From assembly GCF_002109385.1 (NCBI RefSeq), contig NZ_CP020814.1, positions 4,115,501 to 4,179,500 on the forward strand: 64,000 bases of DNA, read 5' to 3'. Below the pieces are notes generated by a model. That model made no database searches, had not been told where the DNA came from, and saw nothing but the letters and a program-made list of their open reading frames with translations. The stretch is from Halalkalibacter krulwichiae. GTDB lineage: Bacteria; Bacillota; Bacilli; Bacillales; Bacillaceae_D. This document shows positions 36,878 to 45,995 of the stretch, piece after piece. A program made the position numbers and the translations under genes. Each line of letters opens with the position of its first letter. Within the stretch, counting starts at the first letter, position 1.

Positions 36878-37411
36878 TTAGTTGTTCTTTTCAATGAGGG
36901 ATTCAATCGTCTTTAAGTGGTTGGTGTTGCTAATGATTTGCGATTCACCGACATATTGATCATCAATTTTTAGATAAGTCGTTGTGGTCCTTGAGAAGTT
37001 CTCTCTTATCTTATGATTTGCTGTTATTCCTATTGTGTATTTTCTATTTTGCACTCGGACATCGTCATCTTTTTTCAGTTTGATTTGATTGAGGTCTTCT
37101 AGGATTTCTTGAATGAGTGAGTCGTCTTCGATTGTCGTGCGTGCTGCGGGTTCGGCTCTGTCTCCAGATAAGTCGTTCACTGTTATGGAGATGCTTCTAA
37201 TCTCGCTATCTTCGGGAACGAGGTCCTGGAATGTTGTGTATTTGGTTTGGTTGATTAGGAGAATGGTTCCGAGAATGATAGTGAGTGTTACGGCAAGTAG
37301 CGCGATTTTATTCTTGATGAAACGACTTAGTAGAAAGATAAGCGCCGTTAGGAGAATGGCTATTAGTAGGTAATGGAATAGTTGCCATGATAGATCAAAG
37401 AAAAGGTTCAT
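36878..37411 (-). CDS. hypothetical membrane-anchored protein
   Basis: A 177-residue protein with two hydrophobic helices (about residues 8-30 and 34-54), then a soluble domain, probably outside, of about 120 residues (DLVPEDSEIRSISITVNDL..., TYLKIDDQYVGESQII). No family or catalytic motif is recognised. Short ORF neighbours on both sides do not suggest a role. Confidence 0.6.
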   Translation of the reverse strand: MNLFFDLSWQLFHYLLIAILLTALIFLLSRFIKNKIALLAVTLTIILGTILLINQTKYTTFQDLVPEDSEIRSISITVNDLSGDRAEPAARTTIEDDSLIQEILEDLNQIKLKKDDDVRVQNRKYTIGITANHKIRENFSRTTTTYLKIDDQYVGESQIISNTNHLKTIESLIEKNN

Positions 37412-37488
37412 AACTACCTCCTCCCCTTCCTTTGTGTCACATTAGGGTTAAAGCGACTGCCACTCGTTCGGCAATCGCTCTCGTTACT

Positions 37489-37779
37489 TTATTGTTTAAA
37501 TGTTAACCCTTCTTCTTCTAATAGAGTTCTCATTGTTGGGATGGAAGCTGGGCCAATCCCGTGGATTTTTAGGATTTCTTTTTCGGTATGGGTTGAGAGT
37601 TTTTGCAGTGTGTCGATGCCTTCGTGGAGCAAGGCACTTCTTGCAGGTGAACTGAGTTTTGAAAGGAAGCCGCTAGAGGGCTTATTCTCTTTGTCACACG
37701 TAGGGCAACTTGTGCAGTCACTGCTTTTGTAATAGGTATGTCCTTTATCGCACGTTCTTAAGGTTTTTTCTGTTGGCAA
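37489..37779 (-). CDS. helix-hairpin-helix protein with zinc-knuckle start
   Basis: A 96-residue protein. The N-terminus has Cys and His residues (CDKGHTYYKSSDCTSCPTC) typical of a small zinc ribbon. The C-terminus (about 45-92: LLHEGIDTLQKLSTHTEKEI, LKIHGIGPASI) is like the helix-hairpin-helix of the RNA polymerase alpha subunit C-terminal domain. A TTG start follows GGAGGG. It may bind DNA or polymerase; the role is unknown. A hairpin at 37453-37481 lies behind it. Confidence 0.65.
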   Translation of the reverse strand: MPTEKTLRTCDKGHTYYKSSDCTSCPTCDKENKPSSGFLSKLSSPARSALLHEGIDTLQKLSTHTEKEILKIHGIGPASIPTMRTLLEEEGLTFKQ

Positions 37780-37809
37780 TTGGATCCCTCCGAATATATT
37801 ATTATTTAT

Positions 37810-37998
37810 TTATGTATTATGTGTTGCTCTTTTGTTTGCGCGACGTTCTATCCCAAAGTAAACAGCAGCGAATAGAAACAGGATAGTCGATACAAATAGA
37901 ACGATTCCATTCCACTCGCCTTTAAAGATCGTTACATTTACAAGGATCATTGTATGCATGAGAGCCACAATCATAAATAGGATCGAGTACGTTTTCAT
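37810..37998 (-). CDS. small two-helix membrane protein
   Basis: 62 residues from the ATG at 37998, which has GGAGGTG upstream; the ATG-like start at 38043 has none. Two hydrophobic helices (about 4-24 and 29-50) and a basic C-terminus (ERRANKRATHNT). Family not recognised. Confidence 0.6.
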   Translation of the reverse strand: MKTYSILFMIVALMHTMILVNVTIFKGEWNGIVLFVSTILFLFAAVYFGIERRANKRATHNT

Positions 37999-38080
37999 GA
38001 ACAGACACCTCCAGTAGAAAACGGTCATTTCTTGTTTAGCCATTAGATTGAGTAGAGGATTTCCTCCATCATTTTATCCT

Positions 38081-38356
38081 TTATCCACGATTCGTGGTTT
38101 TGTATTTCTCACCTTTGCTATCATAGGTAATCCATTCACCAACAGGATCGCCATGATCAAAGTGCCCTGAACGCTTGATCGTTCCATCGGCGCGATACCA
38201 TTCCCAATAACCTTCTGGCTGATCTCCAATTATTTTACCTTTTGACCAGATTGTTTTTCCGTTCGCATGATATTTGATCGTGTATCCATCGATGACTTCT
38301 AATTTCTTTTCTTTGACGCTCTTCGGTTGCTTCATGTCACATTTTTCATTTTCCAT
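38081..38356 (-). CDS. MORN-like repeat protein
   Basis: A 91-residue soluble protein with repeated GxWxxWYxxG-type units (ANGKTIWSKGKIIG, EGYWEWYRADGTIKRSG, VGEWITYDSKGEK). These resemble the MORN variant repeats of the YwqK-type proteins annotated as antitoxin components. No toxin partner is visible next to it, so an antitoxin role is not supported. Starts at ATG 38356 with GGAGGTAAGCG-like sequence upstream. Confidence 0.6.
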   Translation of the reverse strand: MENEKCDMKQPKSVKEKKLEVIDGYTIKYHANGKTIWSKGKIIGDQPEGYWEWYRADGTIKRSGHFDHGDPVGEWITYDSKGEKYKTTNRG

Positions 38357-38432
38357 CGCTTACCTCCGTGTAGCTATTTCATATTATGAAAACTGTATCA
38401 TCTTGTTTGGTAAATGAAATGCCTCCACATTG

Positions 38433-39695
38433 CTAGTTCAATTCTATTTTTTCCAACATAGTCGATTGATAATATTTACTTTTTGATGATTGAACATTGA
38501 AAGTACATAATATCAATGAGATTAACAACATAACCACAGCTCCTGTAATAACCGCAAATTGAATCGAAAGAACTTGTGCAAAGAGTCCTATCATCACAGT
38601 CGTTATGATCGTAAGTACTGCTTGGACCAATCCATATATACTTCCTATTCTCCCCATCACCTCAACAGGAATATTGTTCTGATAAAAAGTAAGAAAACCT
38701 GTATTTGCAAATGCAAGAAAGAAAGCAAGAAAGAAAGCAAGAACAAAGAATCCTATTGCAGCGATTAGAAACGAGTTTGAACATGCGTAAATGATATACC
38801 CAACAGATACAAATATTGAACCGAAACCAATCATCAATGAAATCGCCATCTTCTTAACAATAAGTGTGTTAAGAAACGCTCCAGCAATGATCCCCGCACC
38901 CGCAACGCTTACTAAAAAGCCGTAATCACCATCTGATAAACGAAGAACTTCTTTTGCAAAAGCAGCTTCTAATGAATCAACAGCAGCAGTCATCACAATA
39001 AATGAATGAAACAAAAAGTAAATTAGCATGACATAGACGCTCTTCCTGCTGAAATTCAATACGACTTGAAAATCTTTCTTCAATAATTGCAGGGATAGCT
39101 TCTCACTCTTCGTAAGAGCTTGTGACTGTTTCTCTACATTAGGCATAAGTAAGGTGATTAACCCTGACAAAAATAAGGCAATCGCATTTATGATAATGGC
39201 AAGTTCAGGTGTCCCAATGATAAAAAGCACTCCCGCCAGAGCAGGTCCGAGAAGAAAAGCTCCAGAATCAATTAAACTTCTTAGCGAATTGAACCTCTTT
39301 CGTTGGTTGGAAGGAATTAATTTTGTCATATAAACCATCGATGCCGGGCTAAACATTGAAGTTGCCATACTAATGAAAAAGACCATTATATACAATAACA
39401 CTAGAGATGTATGTAGTAACCCAGGTAGAAGAAATAAGCACAGTGCCCTACAAACATCGAGAAAGATCATCAAATTCCGCTTATTTAACCTATCAACAAT
39501 GCTACCACACCAGAAATTAGTACATATCGTTGCTAAAGGGATCAGAATATAAAGGGCTGCTACGGCAAGAGGAGACCCCGTAATCTCGAATACAATTAAA
39601 TTAAGTGCAAGTAAGTAAACCCACGCACCTACATTTGATACTCCTATGCTTAACAACAAAATAGAAGGATATTTCCACGATGCTACCAACTTCAT
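38433..39695 (-). CDS. MFS transporter behind a T-box leader
   Basis: About 420 residues with twelve membrane helices; start at ATG 39695 with AGGAGTG upstream. It resembles the enterobactin-exporter-like or macrolide-efflux-type MFS branch (MefA/EntS-like): FGSIFVSVGYII, NRKRFNSLRSLIDSGAFLL. The T-box ahead of it (39727-39996) means expression rises when a tRNA is uncharged, so the substrate may be an amino acid, peptide or an antibiotic that affects charging. The direction (import or export) cannot be read. Confidence 0.75.
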   Translation of the reverse strand: MKLVASWKYPSILLLSIGVSNVGAWVYLLALNLIVFEITGSPLAVAALYILIPLATICTNFWCGSIVDRLNKRNLMIFLDVCRALCLFLLPGLLHTSLVLLYIMVFFISMATSMFSPASMVYMTKLIPSNQRKRFNSLRSLIDSGAFLLGPALAGVLFIIGTPELAIIINAIALFLSGLITLLMPNVEKQSQALTKSEKLSLQLLKKDFQVVLNFSRKSVYVMLIYFLFHSFIVMTAAVDSLEAAFAKEVLRLSDGDYGFLVSVAGAGIIAGAFLNTLIVKKMAISLMIGFGSIFVSVGYIIYACSNSFLIAAIGFFVLAFFLAFFLAFANTGFLTFYQNNIPVEVMGRIGSIYGLVQAVLTIITTVMIGLFAQVLSIQFAVITGAVVMLLISLILCTFNVQSSKSKYYQSTMLEKIELN

Positions 39696-39726
39696 CAAAC
39701 CCACTCCTAAATTATATTTAACAAAT

Positions 39727-39996
39727 AAAAAATCTCGCCCCAAGACCTTTGTCTTGGAGACGAGATTTTATAATCGTGGTACCACCCCAGTTTATTAATA
39801 TGTCACCATATTAACCTTATCAGGTACGGCACTCATATGCTTATACCCTAACTCTATAACGGGAGTTCCCGTTACACCATCCCCTAAAAAAGGTTCCAAT
39901 GTAATGCTCAGAGGCTTGGTTCAATAAAATCCTTCTTACTCCTTTTCAGCTGACGGAGCTCTCTGTGAAGAAGCCTTTTACCTACTCTTCTCTTCA
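39727..39996 (-). promoter_or_regulatory. T-box leader (tRNA-sensing riboswitch)
   Basis: The T-box sequence TGGGGTGGTACCACG is at 39789-39775. It is followed by the terminator AAATCTCGTCTCCAAGAC / GTCTTGGGGCGAGATTTTTT (about 39768-39729). Stem I includes AGAGAGCTCCG near 39960 and an S-turn-like AGTAGG. Opposite lies TTGAACCAAG; by the GAA-NNN-A rule the specifier would be CCA (39919-39917), a proline codon. The specifier call is tentative; a fold is needed. This leader regulates the MFS gene 30 bases downstream. Confidence 0.88.
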
Positions 39997-40119
39997 TAGC
40001 AAATCCAACGTATTTACATGTAAGTAATTCCATATTATAGCATTGATTTTTATAGGATGTGTACTTAAAAATTACTAAGTAAACATCCCACCAGCTATCG
40101 CTACCTTTGAGTACTATCA

Positions 40120-40967
40120 CTAATTTGTGCTTTGTGCAAAAATGTCTATATTTAATGTCTTTAAAACGTCAATAGCATCTTTAATTGGTAATTTCGGTAA
40201 CATAAATTCTTCTGAGACGACTGCTCTTATTTCTTCTGATGATGATAACGTTTTAACAGATGTTTCACCATTTGAATAACGTATACCGAACTTATTATTT
40301 ACTAACGAAACACTTCTTTGTTTACGAGTTTGATATAGTTGGCATCTTAAAATCGTCATAAATGGAGCGTTAGGTTTATTAGATCTTTCTATTACATCAT
40401 GAAAATCACGAACTTTAGCTTCTTTTCGGGAATCAAAGTGCCATGTTTTTCCGCTTTGTATTCCATTCGTGTAGCGAACATATTTATACCTATCTCTTTG
40501 TGGCTCTTCTGGTAATATAAACACTTCATCTTTCCCGAAAAAAGAGATATTCTTAAAATTTTCAAAACGTACTGGCTTAAAAAAGGGGGCAGCGGCACCA
40601 CAATCAATATAAAAACGCTCATTATCAATCTTCACTATAATGCCCATGTGTTCTTCCCCAAGCATAACATGATAACAATCAAACCCTATCCCCCTTAATA
40701 AAACCAATAGGTTAGAATTTAAAGTGTAGCAAGTTCCTCCAAAGTTGTATTTGTTAAAATTCTTAGTAAATAACTCAAATGAAGGTATCTCAAAATTATT
40801 ATAATGATGATCTTTAAAATAAAGTAGTTTGCTGATATTCTCAAAAGGAAACGTATTTAACTGCGCATTACAAATTTGTTCTAAATAATGATATGTTGGC
40901 TTCTCTAAATGTAAATTAAGACAATCCAAATAGTTAGTGATAGCATCAGTTATTTTTGCCAGTCCAT
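40120..40967 (-). pseudogene. arylamine N-acetyltransferase with probable one-base frameshift at the start
   Basis: The main frame encodes a NAT-family acetyl-CoA-dependent N-acetyltransferase. Its catalytic triad is Cys67 (FGGTCYTLN), His94 (EEHMG) and Asp109 (YIDCG), counted from the TTG at 40929. That TTG has no ribosome site. Further upstream, GAGGAGGTAGA precedes an ATG at 40967 that runs out of frame after MDWQK. Adding one T to the run 40953-40957 gives MDWQKITDAITNYLDC..., which fits NAT N-termini well. Probably an undercalled homopolymer; otherwise the gene has lost its start. Confidence 0.78.
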
Positions 40968-41066
40968 TCTACCTCCTCTTTGGCCTTGTTTAAATCATCG
41001 CTCTAGTTGAAGAAGCGTTTGCTTTATTTTTAATAACACATCCATTAATCCCAATAACATTGTAAA

Positions 41067-41378
41067 CTACGGACCAAATTCAATTAGACCAGTAAATAAT
41101 AGGATAATCGTGATGATCCAAAATAGAAAGAAAGACGAGGAGAGAATGAAAGAGAGAATAGGAATTAGATTTTTTTCTGTTTTCTTAACGATCCCAATTG
41201 TAGATAGCACCATCCCTATACCTGTAAGCGTGAATGTTATAACATCCCCAACCAAACTTCCAATATTCGCTATTCTTGTCGGTGTTACAAAAACAATAAA
41301 AAAACAAACGATCCCAATGGCTAGAGACATATAACTGATCGTTCCGTACTTCTTTTGTGTAGTCGTTTCAATTTCCAT
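41067..41378 (-). CDS. small three-helix membrane protein
   Basis: A 103-residue protein with three hydrophobic segments (about 17-35, 43-62 and 70-97), like DUF4190-type small membrane proteins. It is followed 15 bases upstream on the same strand by another small membrane protein, so the pair may be an operon. Function unknown. Confidence 0.55.
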   Translation of the reverse strand: MEIETTTQKKYGTISYMSLAIGIVCFFIVFVTPTRIANIGSLVGDVITFTLTGIGMVLSTIGIVKKTEKNLIPILSFILSSSFFLFWIITIILLFTGLIEFGP

Positions 41379-41392
41379 CTAAACACAACCTT

Positions 41393-41614
41393 TCACAATC
41401 TTATAAAACCTGAAACTAAAGAGTATGTTGCGACAATAAAAGAGAGAATCCCAAAGAACCTTGCCACTTTAACTTTGTCTTTATCTTCTACTAATCCATC
41501 TGTAAACCCTAACATGAAAAATGAAATAAAATTAAGGTTTTTTTTAATACCAATAAAGTATGATACTACATAAAATAAAACGCCTATTAAAATAAGAATA
41601 AGACTTAGAACCAT
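41393..41614 (-). CDS. small two-helix membrane protein
   Basis: A 73-residue protein, helices at about 1-22 and 50-70 with a charged middle (VEDKDKVKVARFF). Partner of the small membrane protein at 41067. No family recognised. The stretch 41615-41858 has no gene apart from the terminator of the wall hydrolase. Confidence 0.5.
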   Translation of the reverse strand: MVLSLILILIGVLFYVVSYFIGIKKNLNFISFFMLGFTDGLVEDKDKVKVARFFGILSFIVATYSLVSGFIRL

Positions 41615-41819
41615 TTTGCACCTCTTACAAAATAAAAAGTTATTATCTCTTTTTAAAAAAGGTTAAAGACAACTGTTCACTATGACTTCTTTAACATTCG
41701 CATTTCATTTCCTTTATTATAATTCGTCAGTTATCAAATTGGTATATATTTGAAATTATTTGTAGCAATTTAGGTTTATCACTCGCTCTTAAAATCCTGA
41801 CAGTCTTTTGAATAAAGAC

Positions 41820-41852
41820 AAAAAAACATCCCTTCACAATGAAAGGATGTTT
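41820..41852 (-). terminator. terminator of the NlpC/P60 gene
   Basis: On the minus strand AAACATCCTTTC / GAAGGGATGTTT followed by TTTTG. Confidence 0.85.
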
Positions 41853-41858
41853 ACTATT

Positions 41859-43163
41859 TTACAGTCTCTTTGCACCTAAATAACGTGATTTCCAGTAAGA
41901 GTTGTTCATGCTTGCAACGGTTACGCCCGTTGATGAACCACTATGTAGGAATTGGCCGTTGCCGATGTAGATTCCGTTATGAGACGGGCCTTTTGAGATC
42001 GTTTCAAAGAAGACGAGGTCTCCAACTGCTGGTTGAGAAACCGTTGTTCCTGCTGCCCATTGTTGTGCGACAGTACGTGGAATCGAAACGCCCTGTTTCT
42101 TAAATAAGTATTGTACCAATCCACTACAGTCGAATCCGCTTGGCGTTTGTCCGCCCCAAAGGTATGGAACGCCAACGTAGTTTGCACCGTCAGCGACGAG
42201 ATTCGTCATAAGTGCTGCGCGGTTTGTTGTTCCTCTTGATGGTTCTGCTGTTTGGTTCGAAGAGGAAGATGATGAAGAAACGTTGTTCGACGATGATTGG
42301 TTCGTCGCCACTTGGCTTAGCTTGTTCATCGTTTGTGGACCCGCAACACCATCGACTGATAAGTTATGTATGCGTTGGAATTCACGTACAGCTCTTGCTG
42401 TTACTTCCCCGAAGTAGCCAGTTGGTTCCTGGTTGAACACACCCACCGAGCGTAGTTGTGATTGTAAGTTTCTGACGGCTGAACCGCTGTTGCCCACTCG
42501 TAGTAAGTTCGATGAAGCGGGAGCTTGTACAACTGTGTTCGCTGTTTGTGTTACGTTTCGTTCTGTTGTTACCGTATTGTTAGAAGGCAGTGGCTCGTTT
42601 AACAATTGCGATAATGTTTGTGGACCGACAATGCCGTCTACTTGAATGCCTTTTGCACGTTGAAAGTCACGTACCGCAGCTTCTGTTACGCGCCCGTATT
42701 GACCTGTAATCGAGTGCTTGTAGTAGCCTTGTTCTTTCAGCTTATGTTGCAGCTGCTCGACATCTCTTCCTGATGAACCGAAGCGAAGAAGATTGGAGCT
42801 GATGCTTGTTGAAGCTTGAGATGAAGACGACGAAGAAGATGATGCTTGTCCACCCATTTTTGCTAGTAAAGCTGATAGAGTTTGAGGACCCGCGATCCCA
42901 TCGACTTGCAAGTTATTCTTTCTTTGGAAGTCACGAACCGCATCGGCTGTGATCTGTCCATAATATCCTGTTGACCGTTCAAAATTGAAATGACCTTTGC
43001 TCTTTAATGCATCTTGTAGTTCTTTCACGTCCGGATGTGACATTCCTGTTCTAAGCGTTTGGTCGCCAAGCGCTGCATCAGCCATTTGCGGGGCAGCTAA
43101 AAAGATCCCCGTCGCAAATGTCGACGAGATGACGACTTTTCGAAGTGTTGACGCTTCCTTCAT
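41859..43163 (-). CDS. secreted peptidoglycan D,L-endopeptidase with three PG-binding repeats and NlpC/P60 domain
   Basis: A 434-residue wall hydrolase. A signal peptide (residues 1-31, ...QMADAALG) is followed by three PG_binding_1 repeats (about 40-97, 125-190 and 218-280), each ending in a VDGIAGPQTL-like unit. Serine-rich linkers separate them. The C-terminal NlpC/P60 domain has the catalytic Cys in SGFDCSGLVQY, His in PSHNGIYIG and a polar third residue near FLHSGSS. It cuts peptide cross-links in the wall, probably during growth or separation. AAAGGAGG precedes the ATG. Confidence 0.92.
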   Translation of the reverse strand: MKEASTLRKVVISSTFATGIFLAAPQMADAALGDQTLRTGMSHPDVKELQDALKSKGHFNFERSTGYYGQITADAVRDFQRKNNLQVDGIAGPQTLSALLAKMGGQASSSSSSSSQASTSISSNLLRFGSSGRDVEQLQHKLKEQGYYKHSITGQYGRVTEAAVRDFQRAKGIQVDGIVGPQTLSQLLNEPLPSNNTVTTERNVTQTANTVVQAPASSNLLRVGNSGSAVRNLQSQLRSVGVFNQEPTGYFGEVTARAVREFQRIHNLSVDGVAGPQTMNKLSQVATNQSSSNNVSSSSSSSNQTAEPSRGTTNRAALMTNLVADGANYVGVPYLWGGQTPSGFDCSGLVQYLFKKQGVSIPRTVAQQWAAGTTVSQPAVGDLVFFETISKGPSHNGIYIGNGQFLHSGSSTGVTVASMNNSYWKSRYLGAKRL

Positions 43164-43363
43164 CTACAGAATACCTCCTTTTACACCATAAAATACCGAT
43201 TTTCTCTCATTTTACATTGGCATTACTAGATTTACTAGTTATTTCGGGTGTTTGTTACACAATTTTAATAGTTTACGAGAGATTCGGGTCTTTTGTCGTG
43301 TAGATTTGTGGAGAAGTGATGAAGCGGTGTCTGTTATCATGTATAATCATTTTTGGTGATTCG

Positions 43364-43765
43364 ATGAAAAAAACAACGATTTGGTGGTGTGTCGCACTCA
43401 TTTGGTGCCTCGGAATTGCGATCGCGACACGGCAGCCTTTTTTAACAGGAGATGCGACAGAGGAATTGGTGCGGAATCCATTTTTCGATTCGGCAATCGT
43501 CAATTACTTCGGTCGAAAGTTTGTTCACGTAGCAGCGTTTGGGCTGCTGGCGCTCTTCTTTTGGCTCGCATTAGAAGGAAAGAAATATCGCTATGTGCTT
43601 GCCTGGGGGCTGGCAACTGCGTACGGAGCGGTCGATGAATGGCATCAATCGTTCATCCCAGAGCGGTCTGGCCTTTTTAGCGATGTGTTAATTGATTCAG
43701 CAGGTGCGGTGCTCGTGCTTGGTGCGGTGTATTGGTGGCAGCGGCGGAAACGGGTTGTGGAGTGA
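43364..43765 (+). CDS. VanZ-family membrane protein
   Basis: About 133 residues from the ATG at 43364 (GGTGAT upstream; the GTG/ATG at 43316 lacks a site). Four helices with the VanZ marks GRKFVHVAAFGLLALFFW and YGAVDEWHQSFIPERSG, then DVLIDSAGA. VanZ relatives confer low-level teicoplanin tolerance in one case, but most are of unknown role. Confidence 0.85.
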   Translation: MKKTTIWWCVALIWCLGIAIATRQPFLTGDATEELVRNPFFDSAIVNYFGRKFVHVAAFGLLALFFWLALEGKKYRYVLAWGLATAYGAVDEWHQSFIPERSGLFSDVLIDSAGAVLVLGAVYWWQRRKRVVE

Positions 43766-43767
43766 TC

Positions 43768-43817
43768 GGTCATCTGAGTTCAGGCAGGTTGTGCTTGCCG
43801 GACTCAGATGACCTTTT
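43768..43817 (+). terminator. terminator between VanZ and the lipoprotein
   Basis: Perfect 12-base arms GGTCATCTGAGT / ACTCAGATGACC with an inner GGCAG/CTTGCC stem and TTTT; probably bidirectional. Confidence 0.85.
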
Positions 43818-43819
43818 CA

Positions 43820-44254
43820 TTAAAACATCGACTCGACTTCGCCTGTTTTGCGGTCCACGGTGTACCAACCTCGCGTTTGTGTGTGCGCCGTGTCTCCTTC
43901 GCCGCCGATGACGTCAAATACTTGAATAACGAATTTGCCGCCTTCTTCGCGGTCTACAATGATTCTCACTTCTTCATCATAGAAAATTTCTAGATGTGCT
44001 TTTAGTTCCTCGATTGCTTCTTCTTGCGTAAGGCGTTCTGTTGCTGGCTCTTCAGCTCGGGTTTCTTCATCGCCTTCTGTTGCTTCTTGGTTGTTCTCTT
44101 CTGTTGATGGTTCTTCTTCTACGTTCTCTTCTGTGTCTTCTGTTTGTTCGATTTCTTCTGTTTCTTGTTCAGGAAGCTCTGTTTCCTCTACTGGGGCCTG
44201 TGTGCAGGCAGCGAGTAGGAAGATGAGCATGGTTGTTAGTAGGATGTAGCGCAT
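43820..44254 (-). CDS. acidic lipoprotein of unknown function
   Basis: A 144-residue lipoprotein: signal peptide with lipobox LAAC (Cys17). A long Glu/Thr-rich linker (about 20-75) then a small domain (EEAIEELKAHLEIFYDEEV... GWYTVDRKTGEVESMF) with a PepSY-like pattern, a fold often found in inhibitors or wall-associated proteins. The extreme acidity of the linker fits life in alkaline or salty conditions. Confidence 0.65.
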   Translation of the reverse strand: MRYILLTTMLIFLLAACTQAPVEETELPEQETEEIEQTEDTEENVEEEPSTEENNQEATEGDEETRAEEPATERLTQEEAIEELKAHLEIFYDEEVRIIVDREEGGKFVIQVFDVIGGEGDTAHTQTRGWYTVDRKTGEVESMF

Positions 44255-44328
44255 CGGGTACCTCCGGTTAAGATTTGGTTATGATAAGAGTAGCATATTT
44301 AAGGGGAAAAATCTCTTGGGGAAAGGAA

Positions 44329-44361
44329 GGAACCCACACTTTTTCGGTGTGGGTTCCTTCT
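44329..44361. terminator. bidirectional terminator after ribB
   Basis: GGAACCCACAC / GTGTGGGTTCC with runs of T and A around it, five bases behind the ribB stop. Confidence 0.85.
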
Positions 44362-44365
44362 ATTG

Positions 44366-44968
44366 TCATTTGCTTTGACGGTATTTAATTAAATCAGCAA
44401 TCGTAATTAGTTTCAGTTGATGCGTTTTTGCGAACATTTCTAACTCGGGAAGGCGCGCCATCGTGCCGTCTTCTTTAATGATCTCACAGATGATGCCTGA
44501 TGGAGAGGCTCCGCATAGTTTGGCGAGATCGACCGCTGCTTCTGTATGGCCTTCACGTTCTAGCACGCCGCCTTCTTTTGCGACTAGTGGAAAGATGTGA
44601 CCTGGTCGTTTGAAATCAGAAGCAATCGCATCGTCGGCAACGAGCGCTTGAATCGTATCCGTTCGTTCTGGCGCGGAGATCCCAGTTGTATTCGTTATAT
44701 GGTCAACACTTACGGTAAAGGCTGTTTGATGGGAGTCCGTGTTTTGTTGCACCATCGGCTCTAGCTCTAGTTTATCGGCTCTTTCCTTTGTAATTGGACA
44801 GCAGACCAAGCCTTTCGCATGAGTAATCATGAAATTAATGATTTCTGGGGTTGCTTTTTCTGATAGCGCTAACAAATCTCCCTCGTTTTCGCGGTCTTCA
44901 TCATCGACAATGACGATCATCTTGCCGTTCTTTAAATCCTCAATTGCTTCTTCTATTGAATGGAACAT
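44366..44968 (-). CDS. ribB: 3,4-dihydroxy-2-butanone 4-phosphate synthase
   Basis: A 200-residue stand-alone RibB. Motifs are visible: [13 protein letters not shown] (metal and substrate acidic loop), the RPGHIFPL segment and [11 protein letters not shown] with the catalytic His. It normally converts ribulose-5-phosphate to formate and the four-carbon riboflavin precursor. Unusually, it is the last cistron of a run with a DeoR regulator and a tetritol-type operon, with no other rib genes near. It lies 23 bases after deoR. It may be a spare copy for riboflavin or may have a new role in C4 sugar phosphate chemistry. Confidence 0.9.
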   Translation of the reverse strand: MFHSIEEAIEDLKNGKMIVIVDDEDRENEGDLLALSEKATPEIINFMITHAKGLVCCPITKERADKLELEPMVQQNTDSHQTAFTVSVDHITNTTGISAPERTDTIQALVADDAIASDFKRPGHIFPLVAKEGGVLEREGHTEAAVDLAKLCGASPSGIICEIIKEDGTMARLPELEMFAKTHQLKLITIADLIKYRQSK

Positions 44969-44991
44969 CTCGTTCGCCCTCTCTTTTTGGC

Positions 44992-45771
44992 TTACATCAC
45001 ATTGATGTTGTATTGCTCTAATCGTTGTTTTTCTTCGTCGCTTATTTGATTGTCGATAATGAGTGTATCGATCTCATCTGTTGATGCAAAGGAGACGATC
45101 GACTTTTTGCCGAATTTCGTATGGTCTAATAAAGCAACGACTCGATTAGACGCTCGAACCATTTCTTTTTTCAGTTCCACTTCATACACATTAAAGTCCG
45201 TTAAACCATTCTCATAATCAAAACCACTCGCAGATGTGAACATAATATCGACGTTAATCTTATCTAATACGCCTGCATCAATCGTGCTTTCAAGCGCACT
45301 CGAGCCAGGGCGGATGACGCCACCAATTAAGATGACCGTGAATTCCGGGACGTCTCGTAACTCAAGCGCCGTATAGATTCCATTTGTCACAACCGTTATC
45401 CGCTTTCGATCAGGGCTGTCTTTTAACCGTTTTGCTAGTTCAAGTGCTGTTGAGCTTGCATCGAGCAGGATGCATTGGTTTTGTGTCACCAACTTTTCCG
45501 CTTTTGTACTGATTAAGTATTTCTCTTCTTTGTTTTTCTTTTCGCGTGTGGAGAAGCTATATTTATTGGCGTCATAGTCTAATAGAACAGCTCCGCCATG
45601 TGTTCGTTTCAGAAGGCCTTCTTTTTCCATGTCATTGAGGTCGCTTCGTAATGTCGCTTCTGACACGTCTAGGATTTGCGATAATTCTTTTACAATGATT
45701 CGTTGATTTTTATCGAGGTGCTGCATTATCGCATTTCGCCTTTCATGCATTAACATTTTTCCCACTGTCAT
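44992..45771 (-). CDS. DeoR/GlpR-family transcriptional regulator
   Basis: About 259 residues from the ATG at 45771, where GGAAGG precedes it (an ATG at 45813 is less likely). The N-terminal winged HTH is clear ([20 protein letters not shown], then [25 protein letters not shown]). The C-terminal sugar-phosphate domain has [22 protein letters not shown] and DHTKFGK. It probably senses a phosphorylated intermediate of the neighbouring pathway (for example erythrulose phosphate) and represses it. The TTTCGTTT repeats at 52264-52353 and 55074-55116 are candidate operators. Confidence 0.88.
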   Translation of the reverse strand: MTVGKMLMHERRNAIMQHLDKNQRIIVKELSQILDVSEATLRSDLNDMEKEGLLKRTHGGAVLLDYDANKYSFSTREKKNKEEKYLISTKAEKLVTQNQCILLDASSTALELAKRLKDSPDRKRITVVTNGIYTALELRDVPEFTVILIGGVIRPGSSALESTIDAGVLDKINVDIMFTSASGFDYENGLTDFNVYEVELKKEMVRASNRVVALLDHTKFGKKSIVSFASTDEIDTLIIDNQISDEEKQRLEQYNINVM

Positions 45772-45995
45772 CAACCTTCCGTTTACAAATATCCTATCTT
45801 CATCATATTTCATTCGTCAGTGAAGTTCAATCAATTCGAAAAAAAACAACCAAAAACAAAAGGTAATGAAAGATTTTAAAAGAATTCAATACCATTTTTC
45901 GTATGGCTTTTGTTGCATTAGCATCGTTTGCCCTAAAAAGTTAAGGGAACCGAAAGATAGGGCCATGCTAATGTTTGGTCATCCTATAAGAAGGA

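Noticed and set aside
38081..38356. Toxin-antitoxin pair with the MORN-like protein
   Set aside because: No toxin-like partner adjoins it; the repeat family alone is not enough.
39908..40120. 70-codon ORF between NAT and the MFS gene
   Set aside because: It lies across stem I of the T-box leader and lacks a ribosome site.
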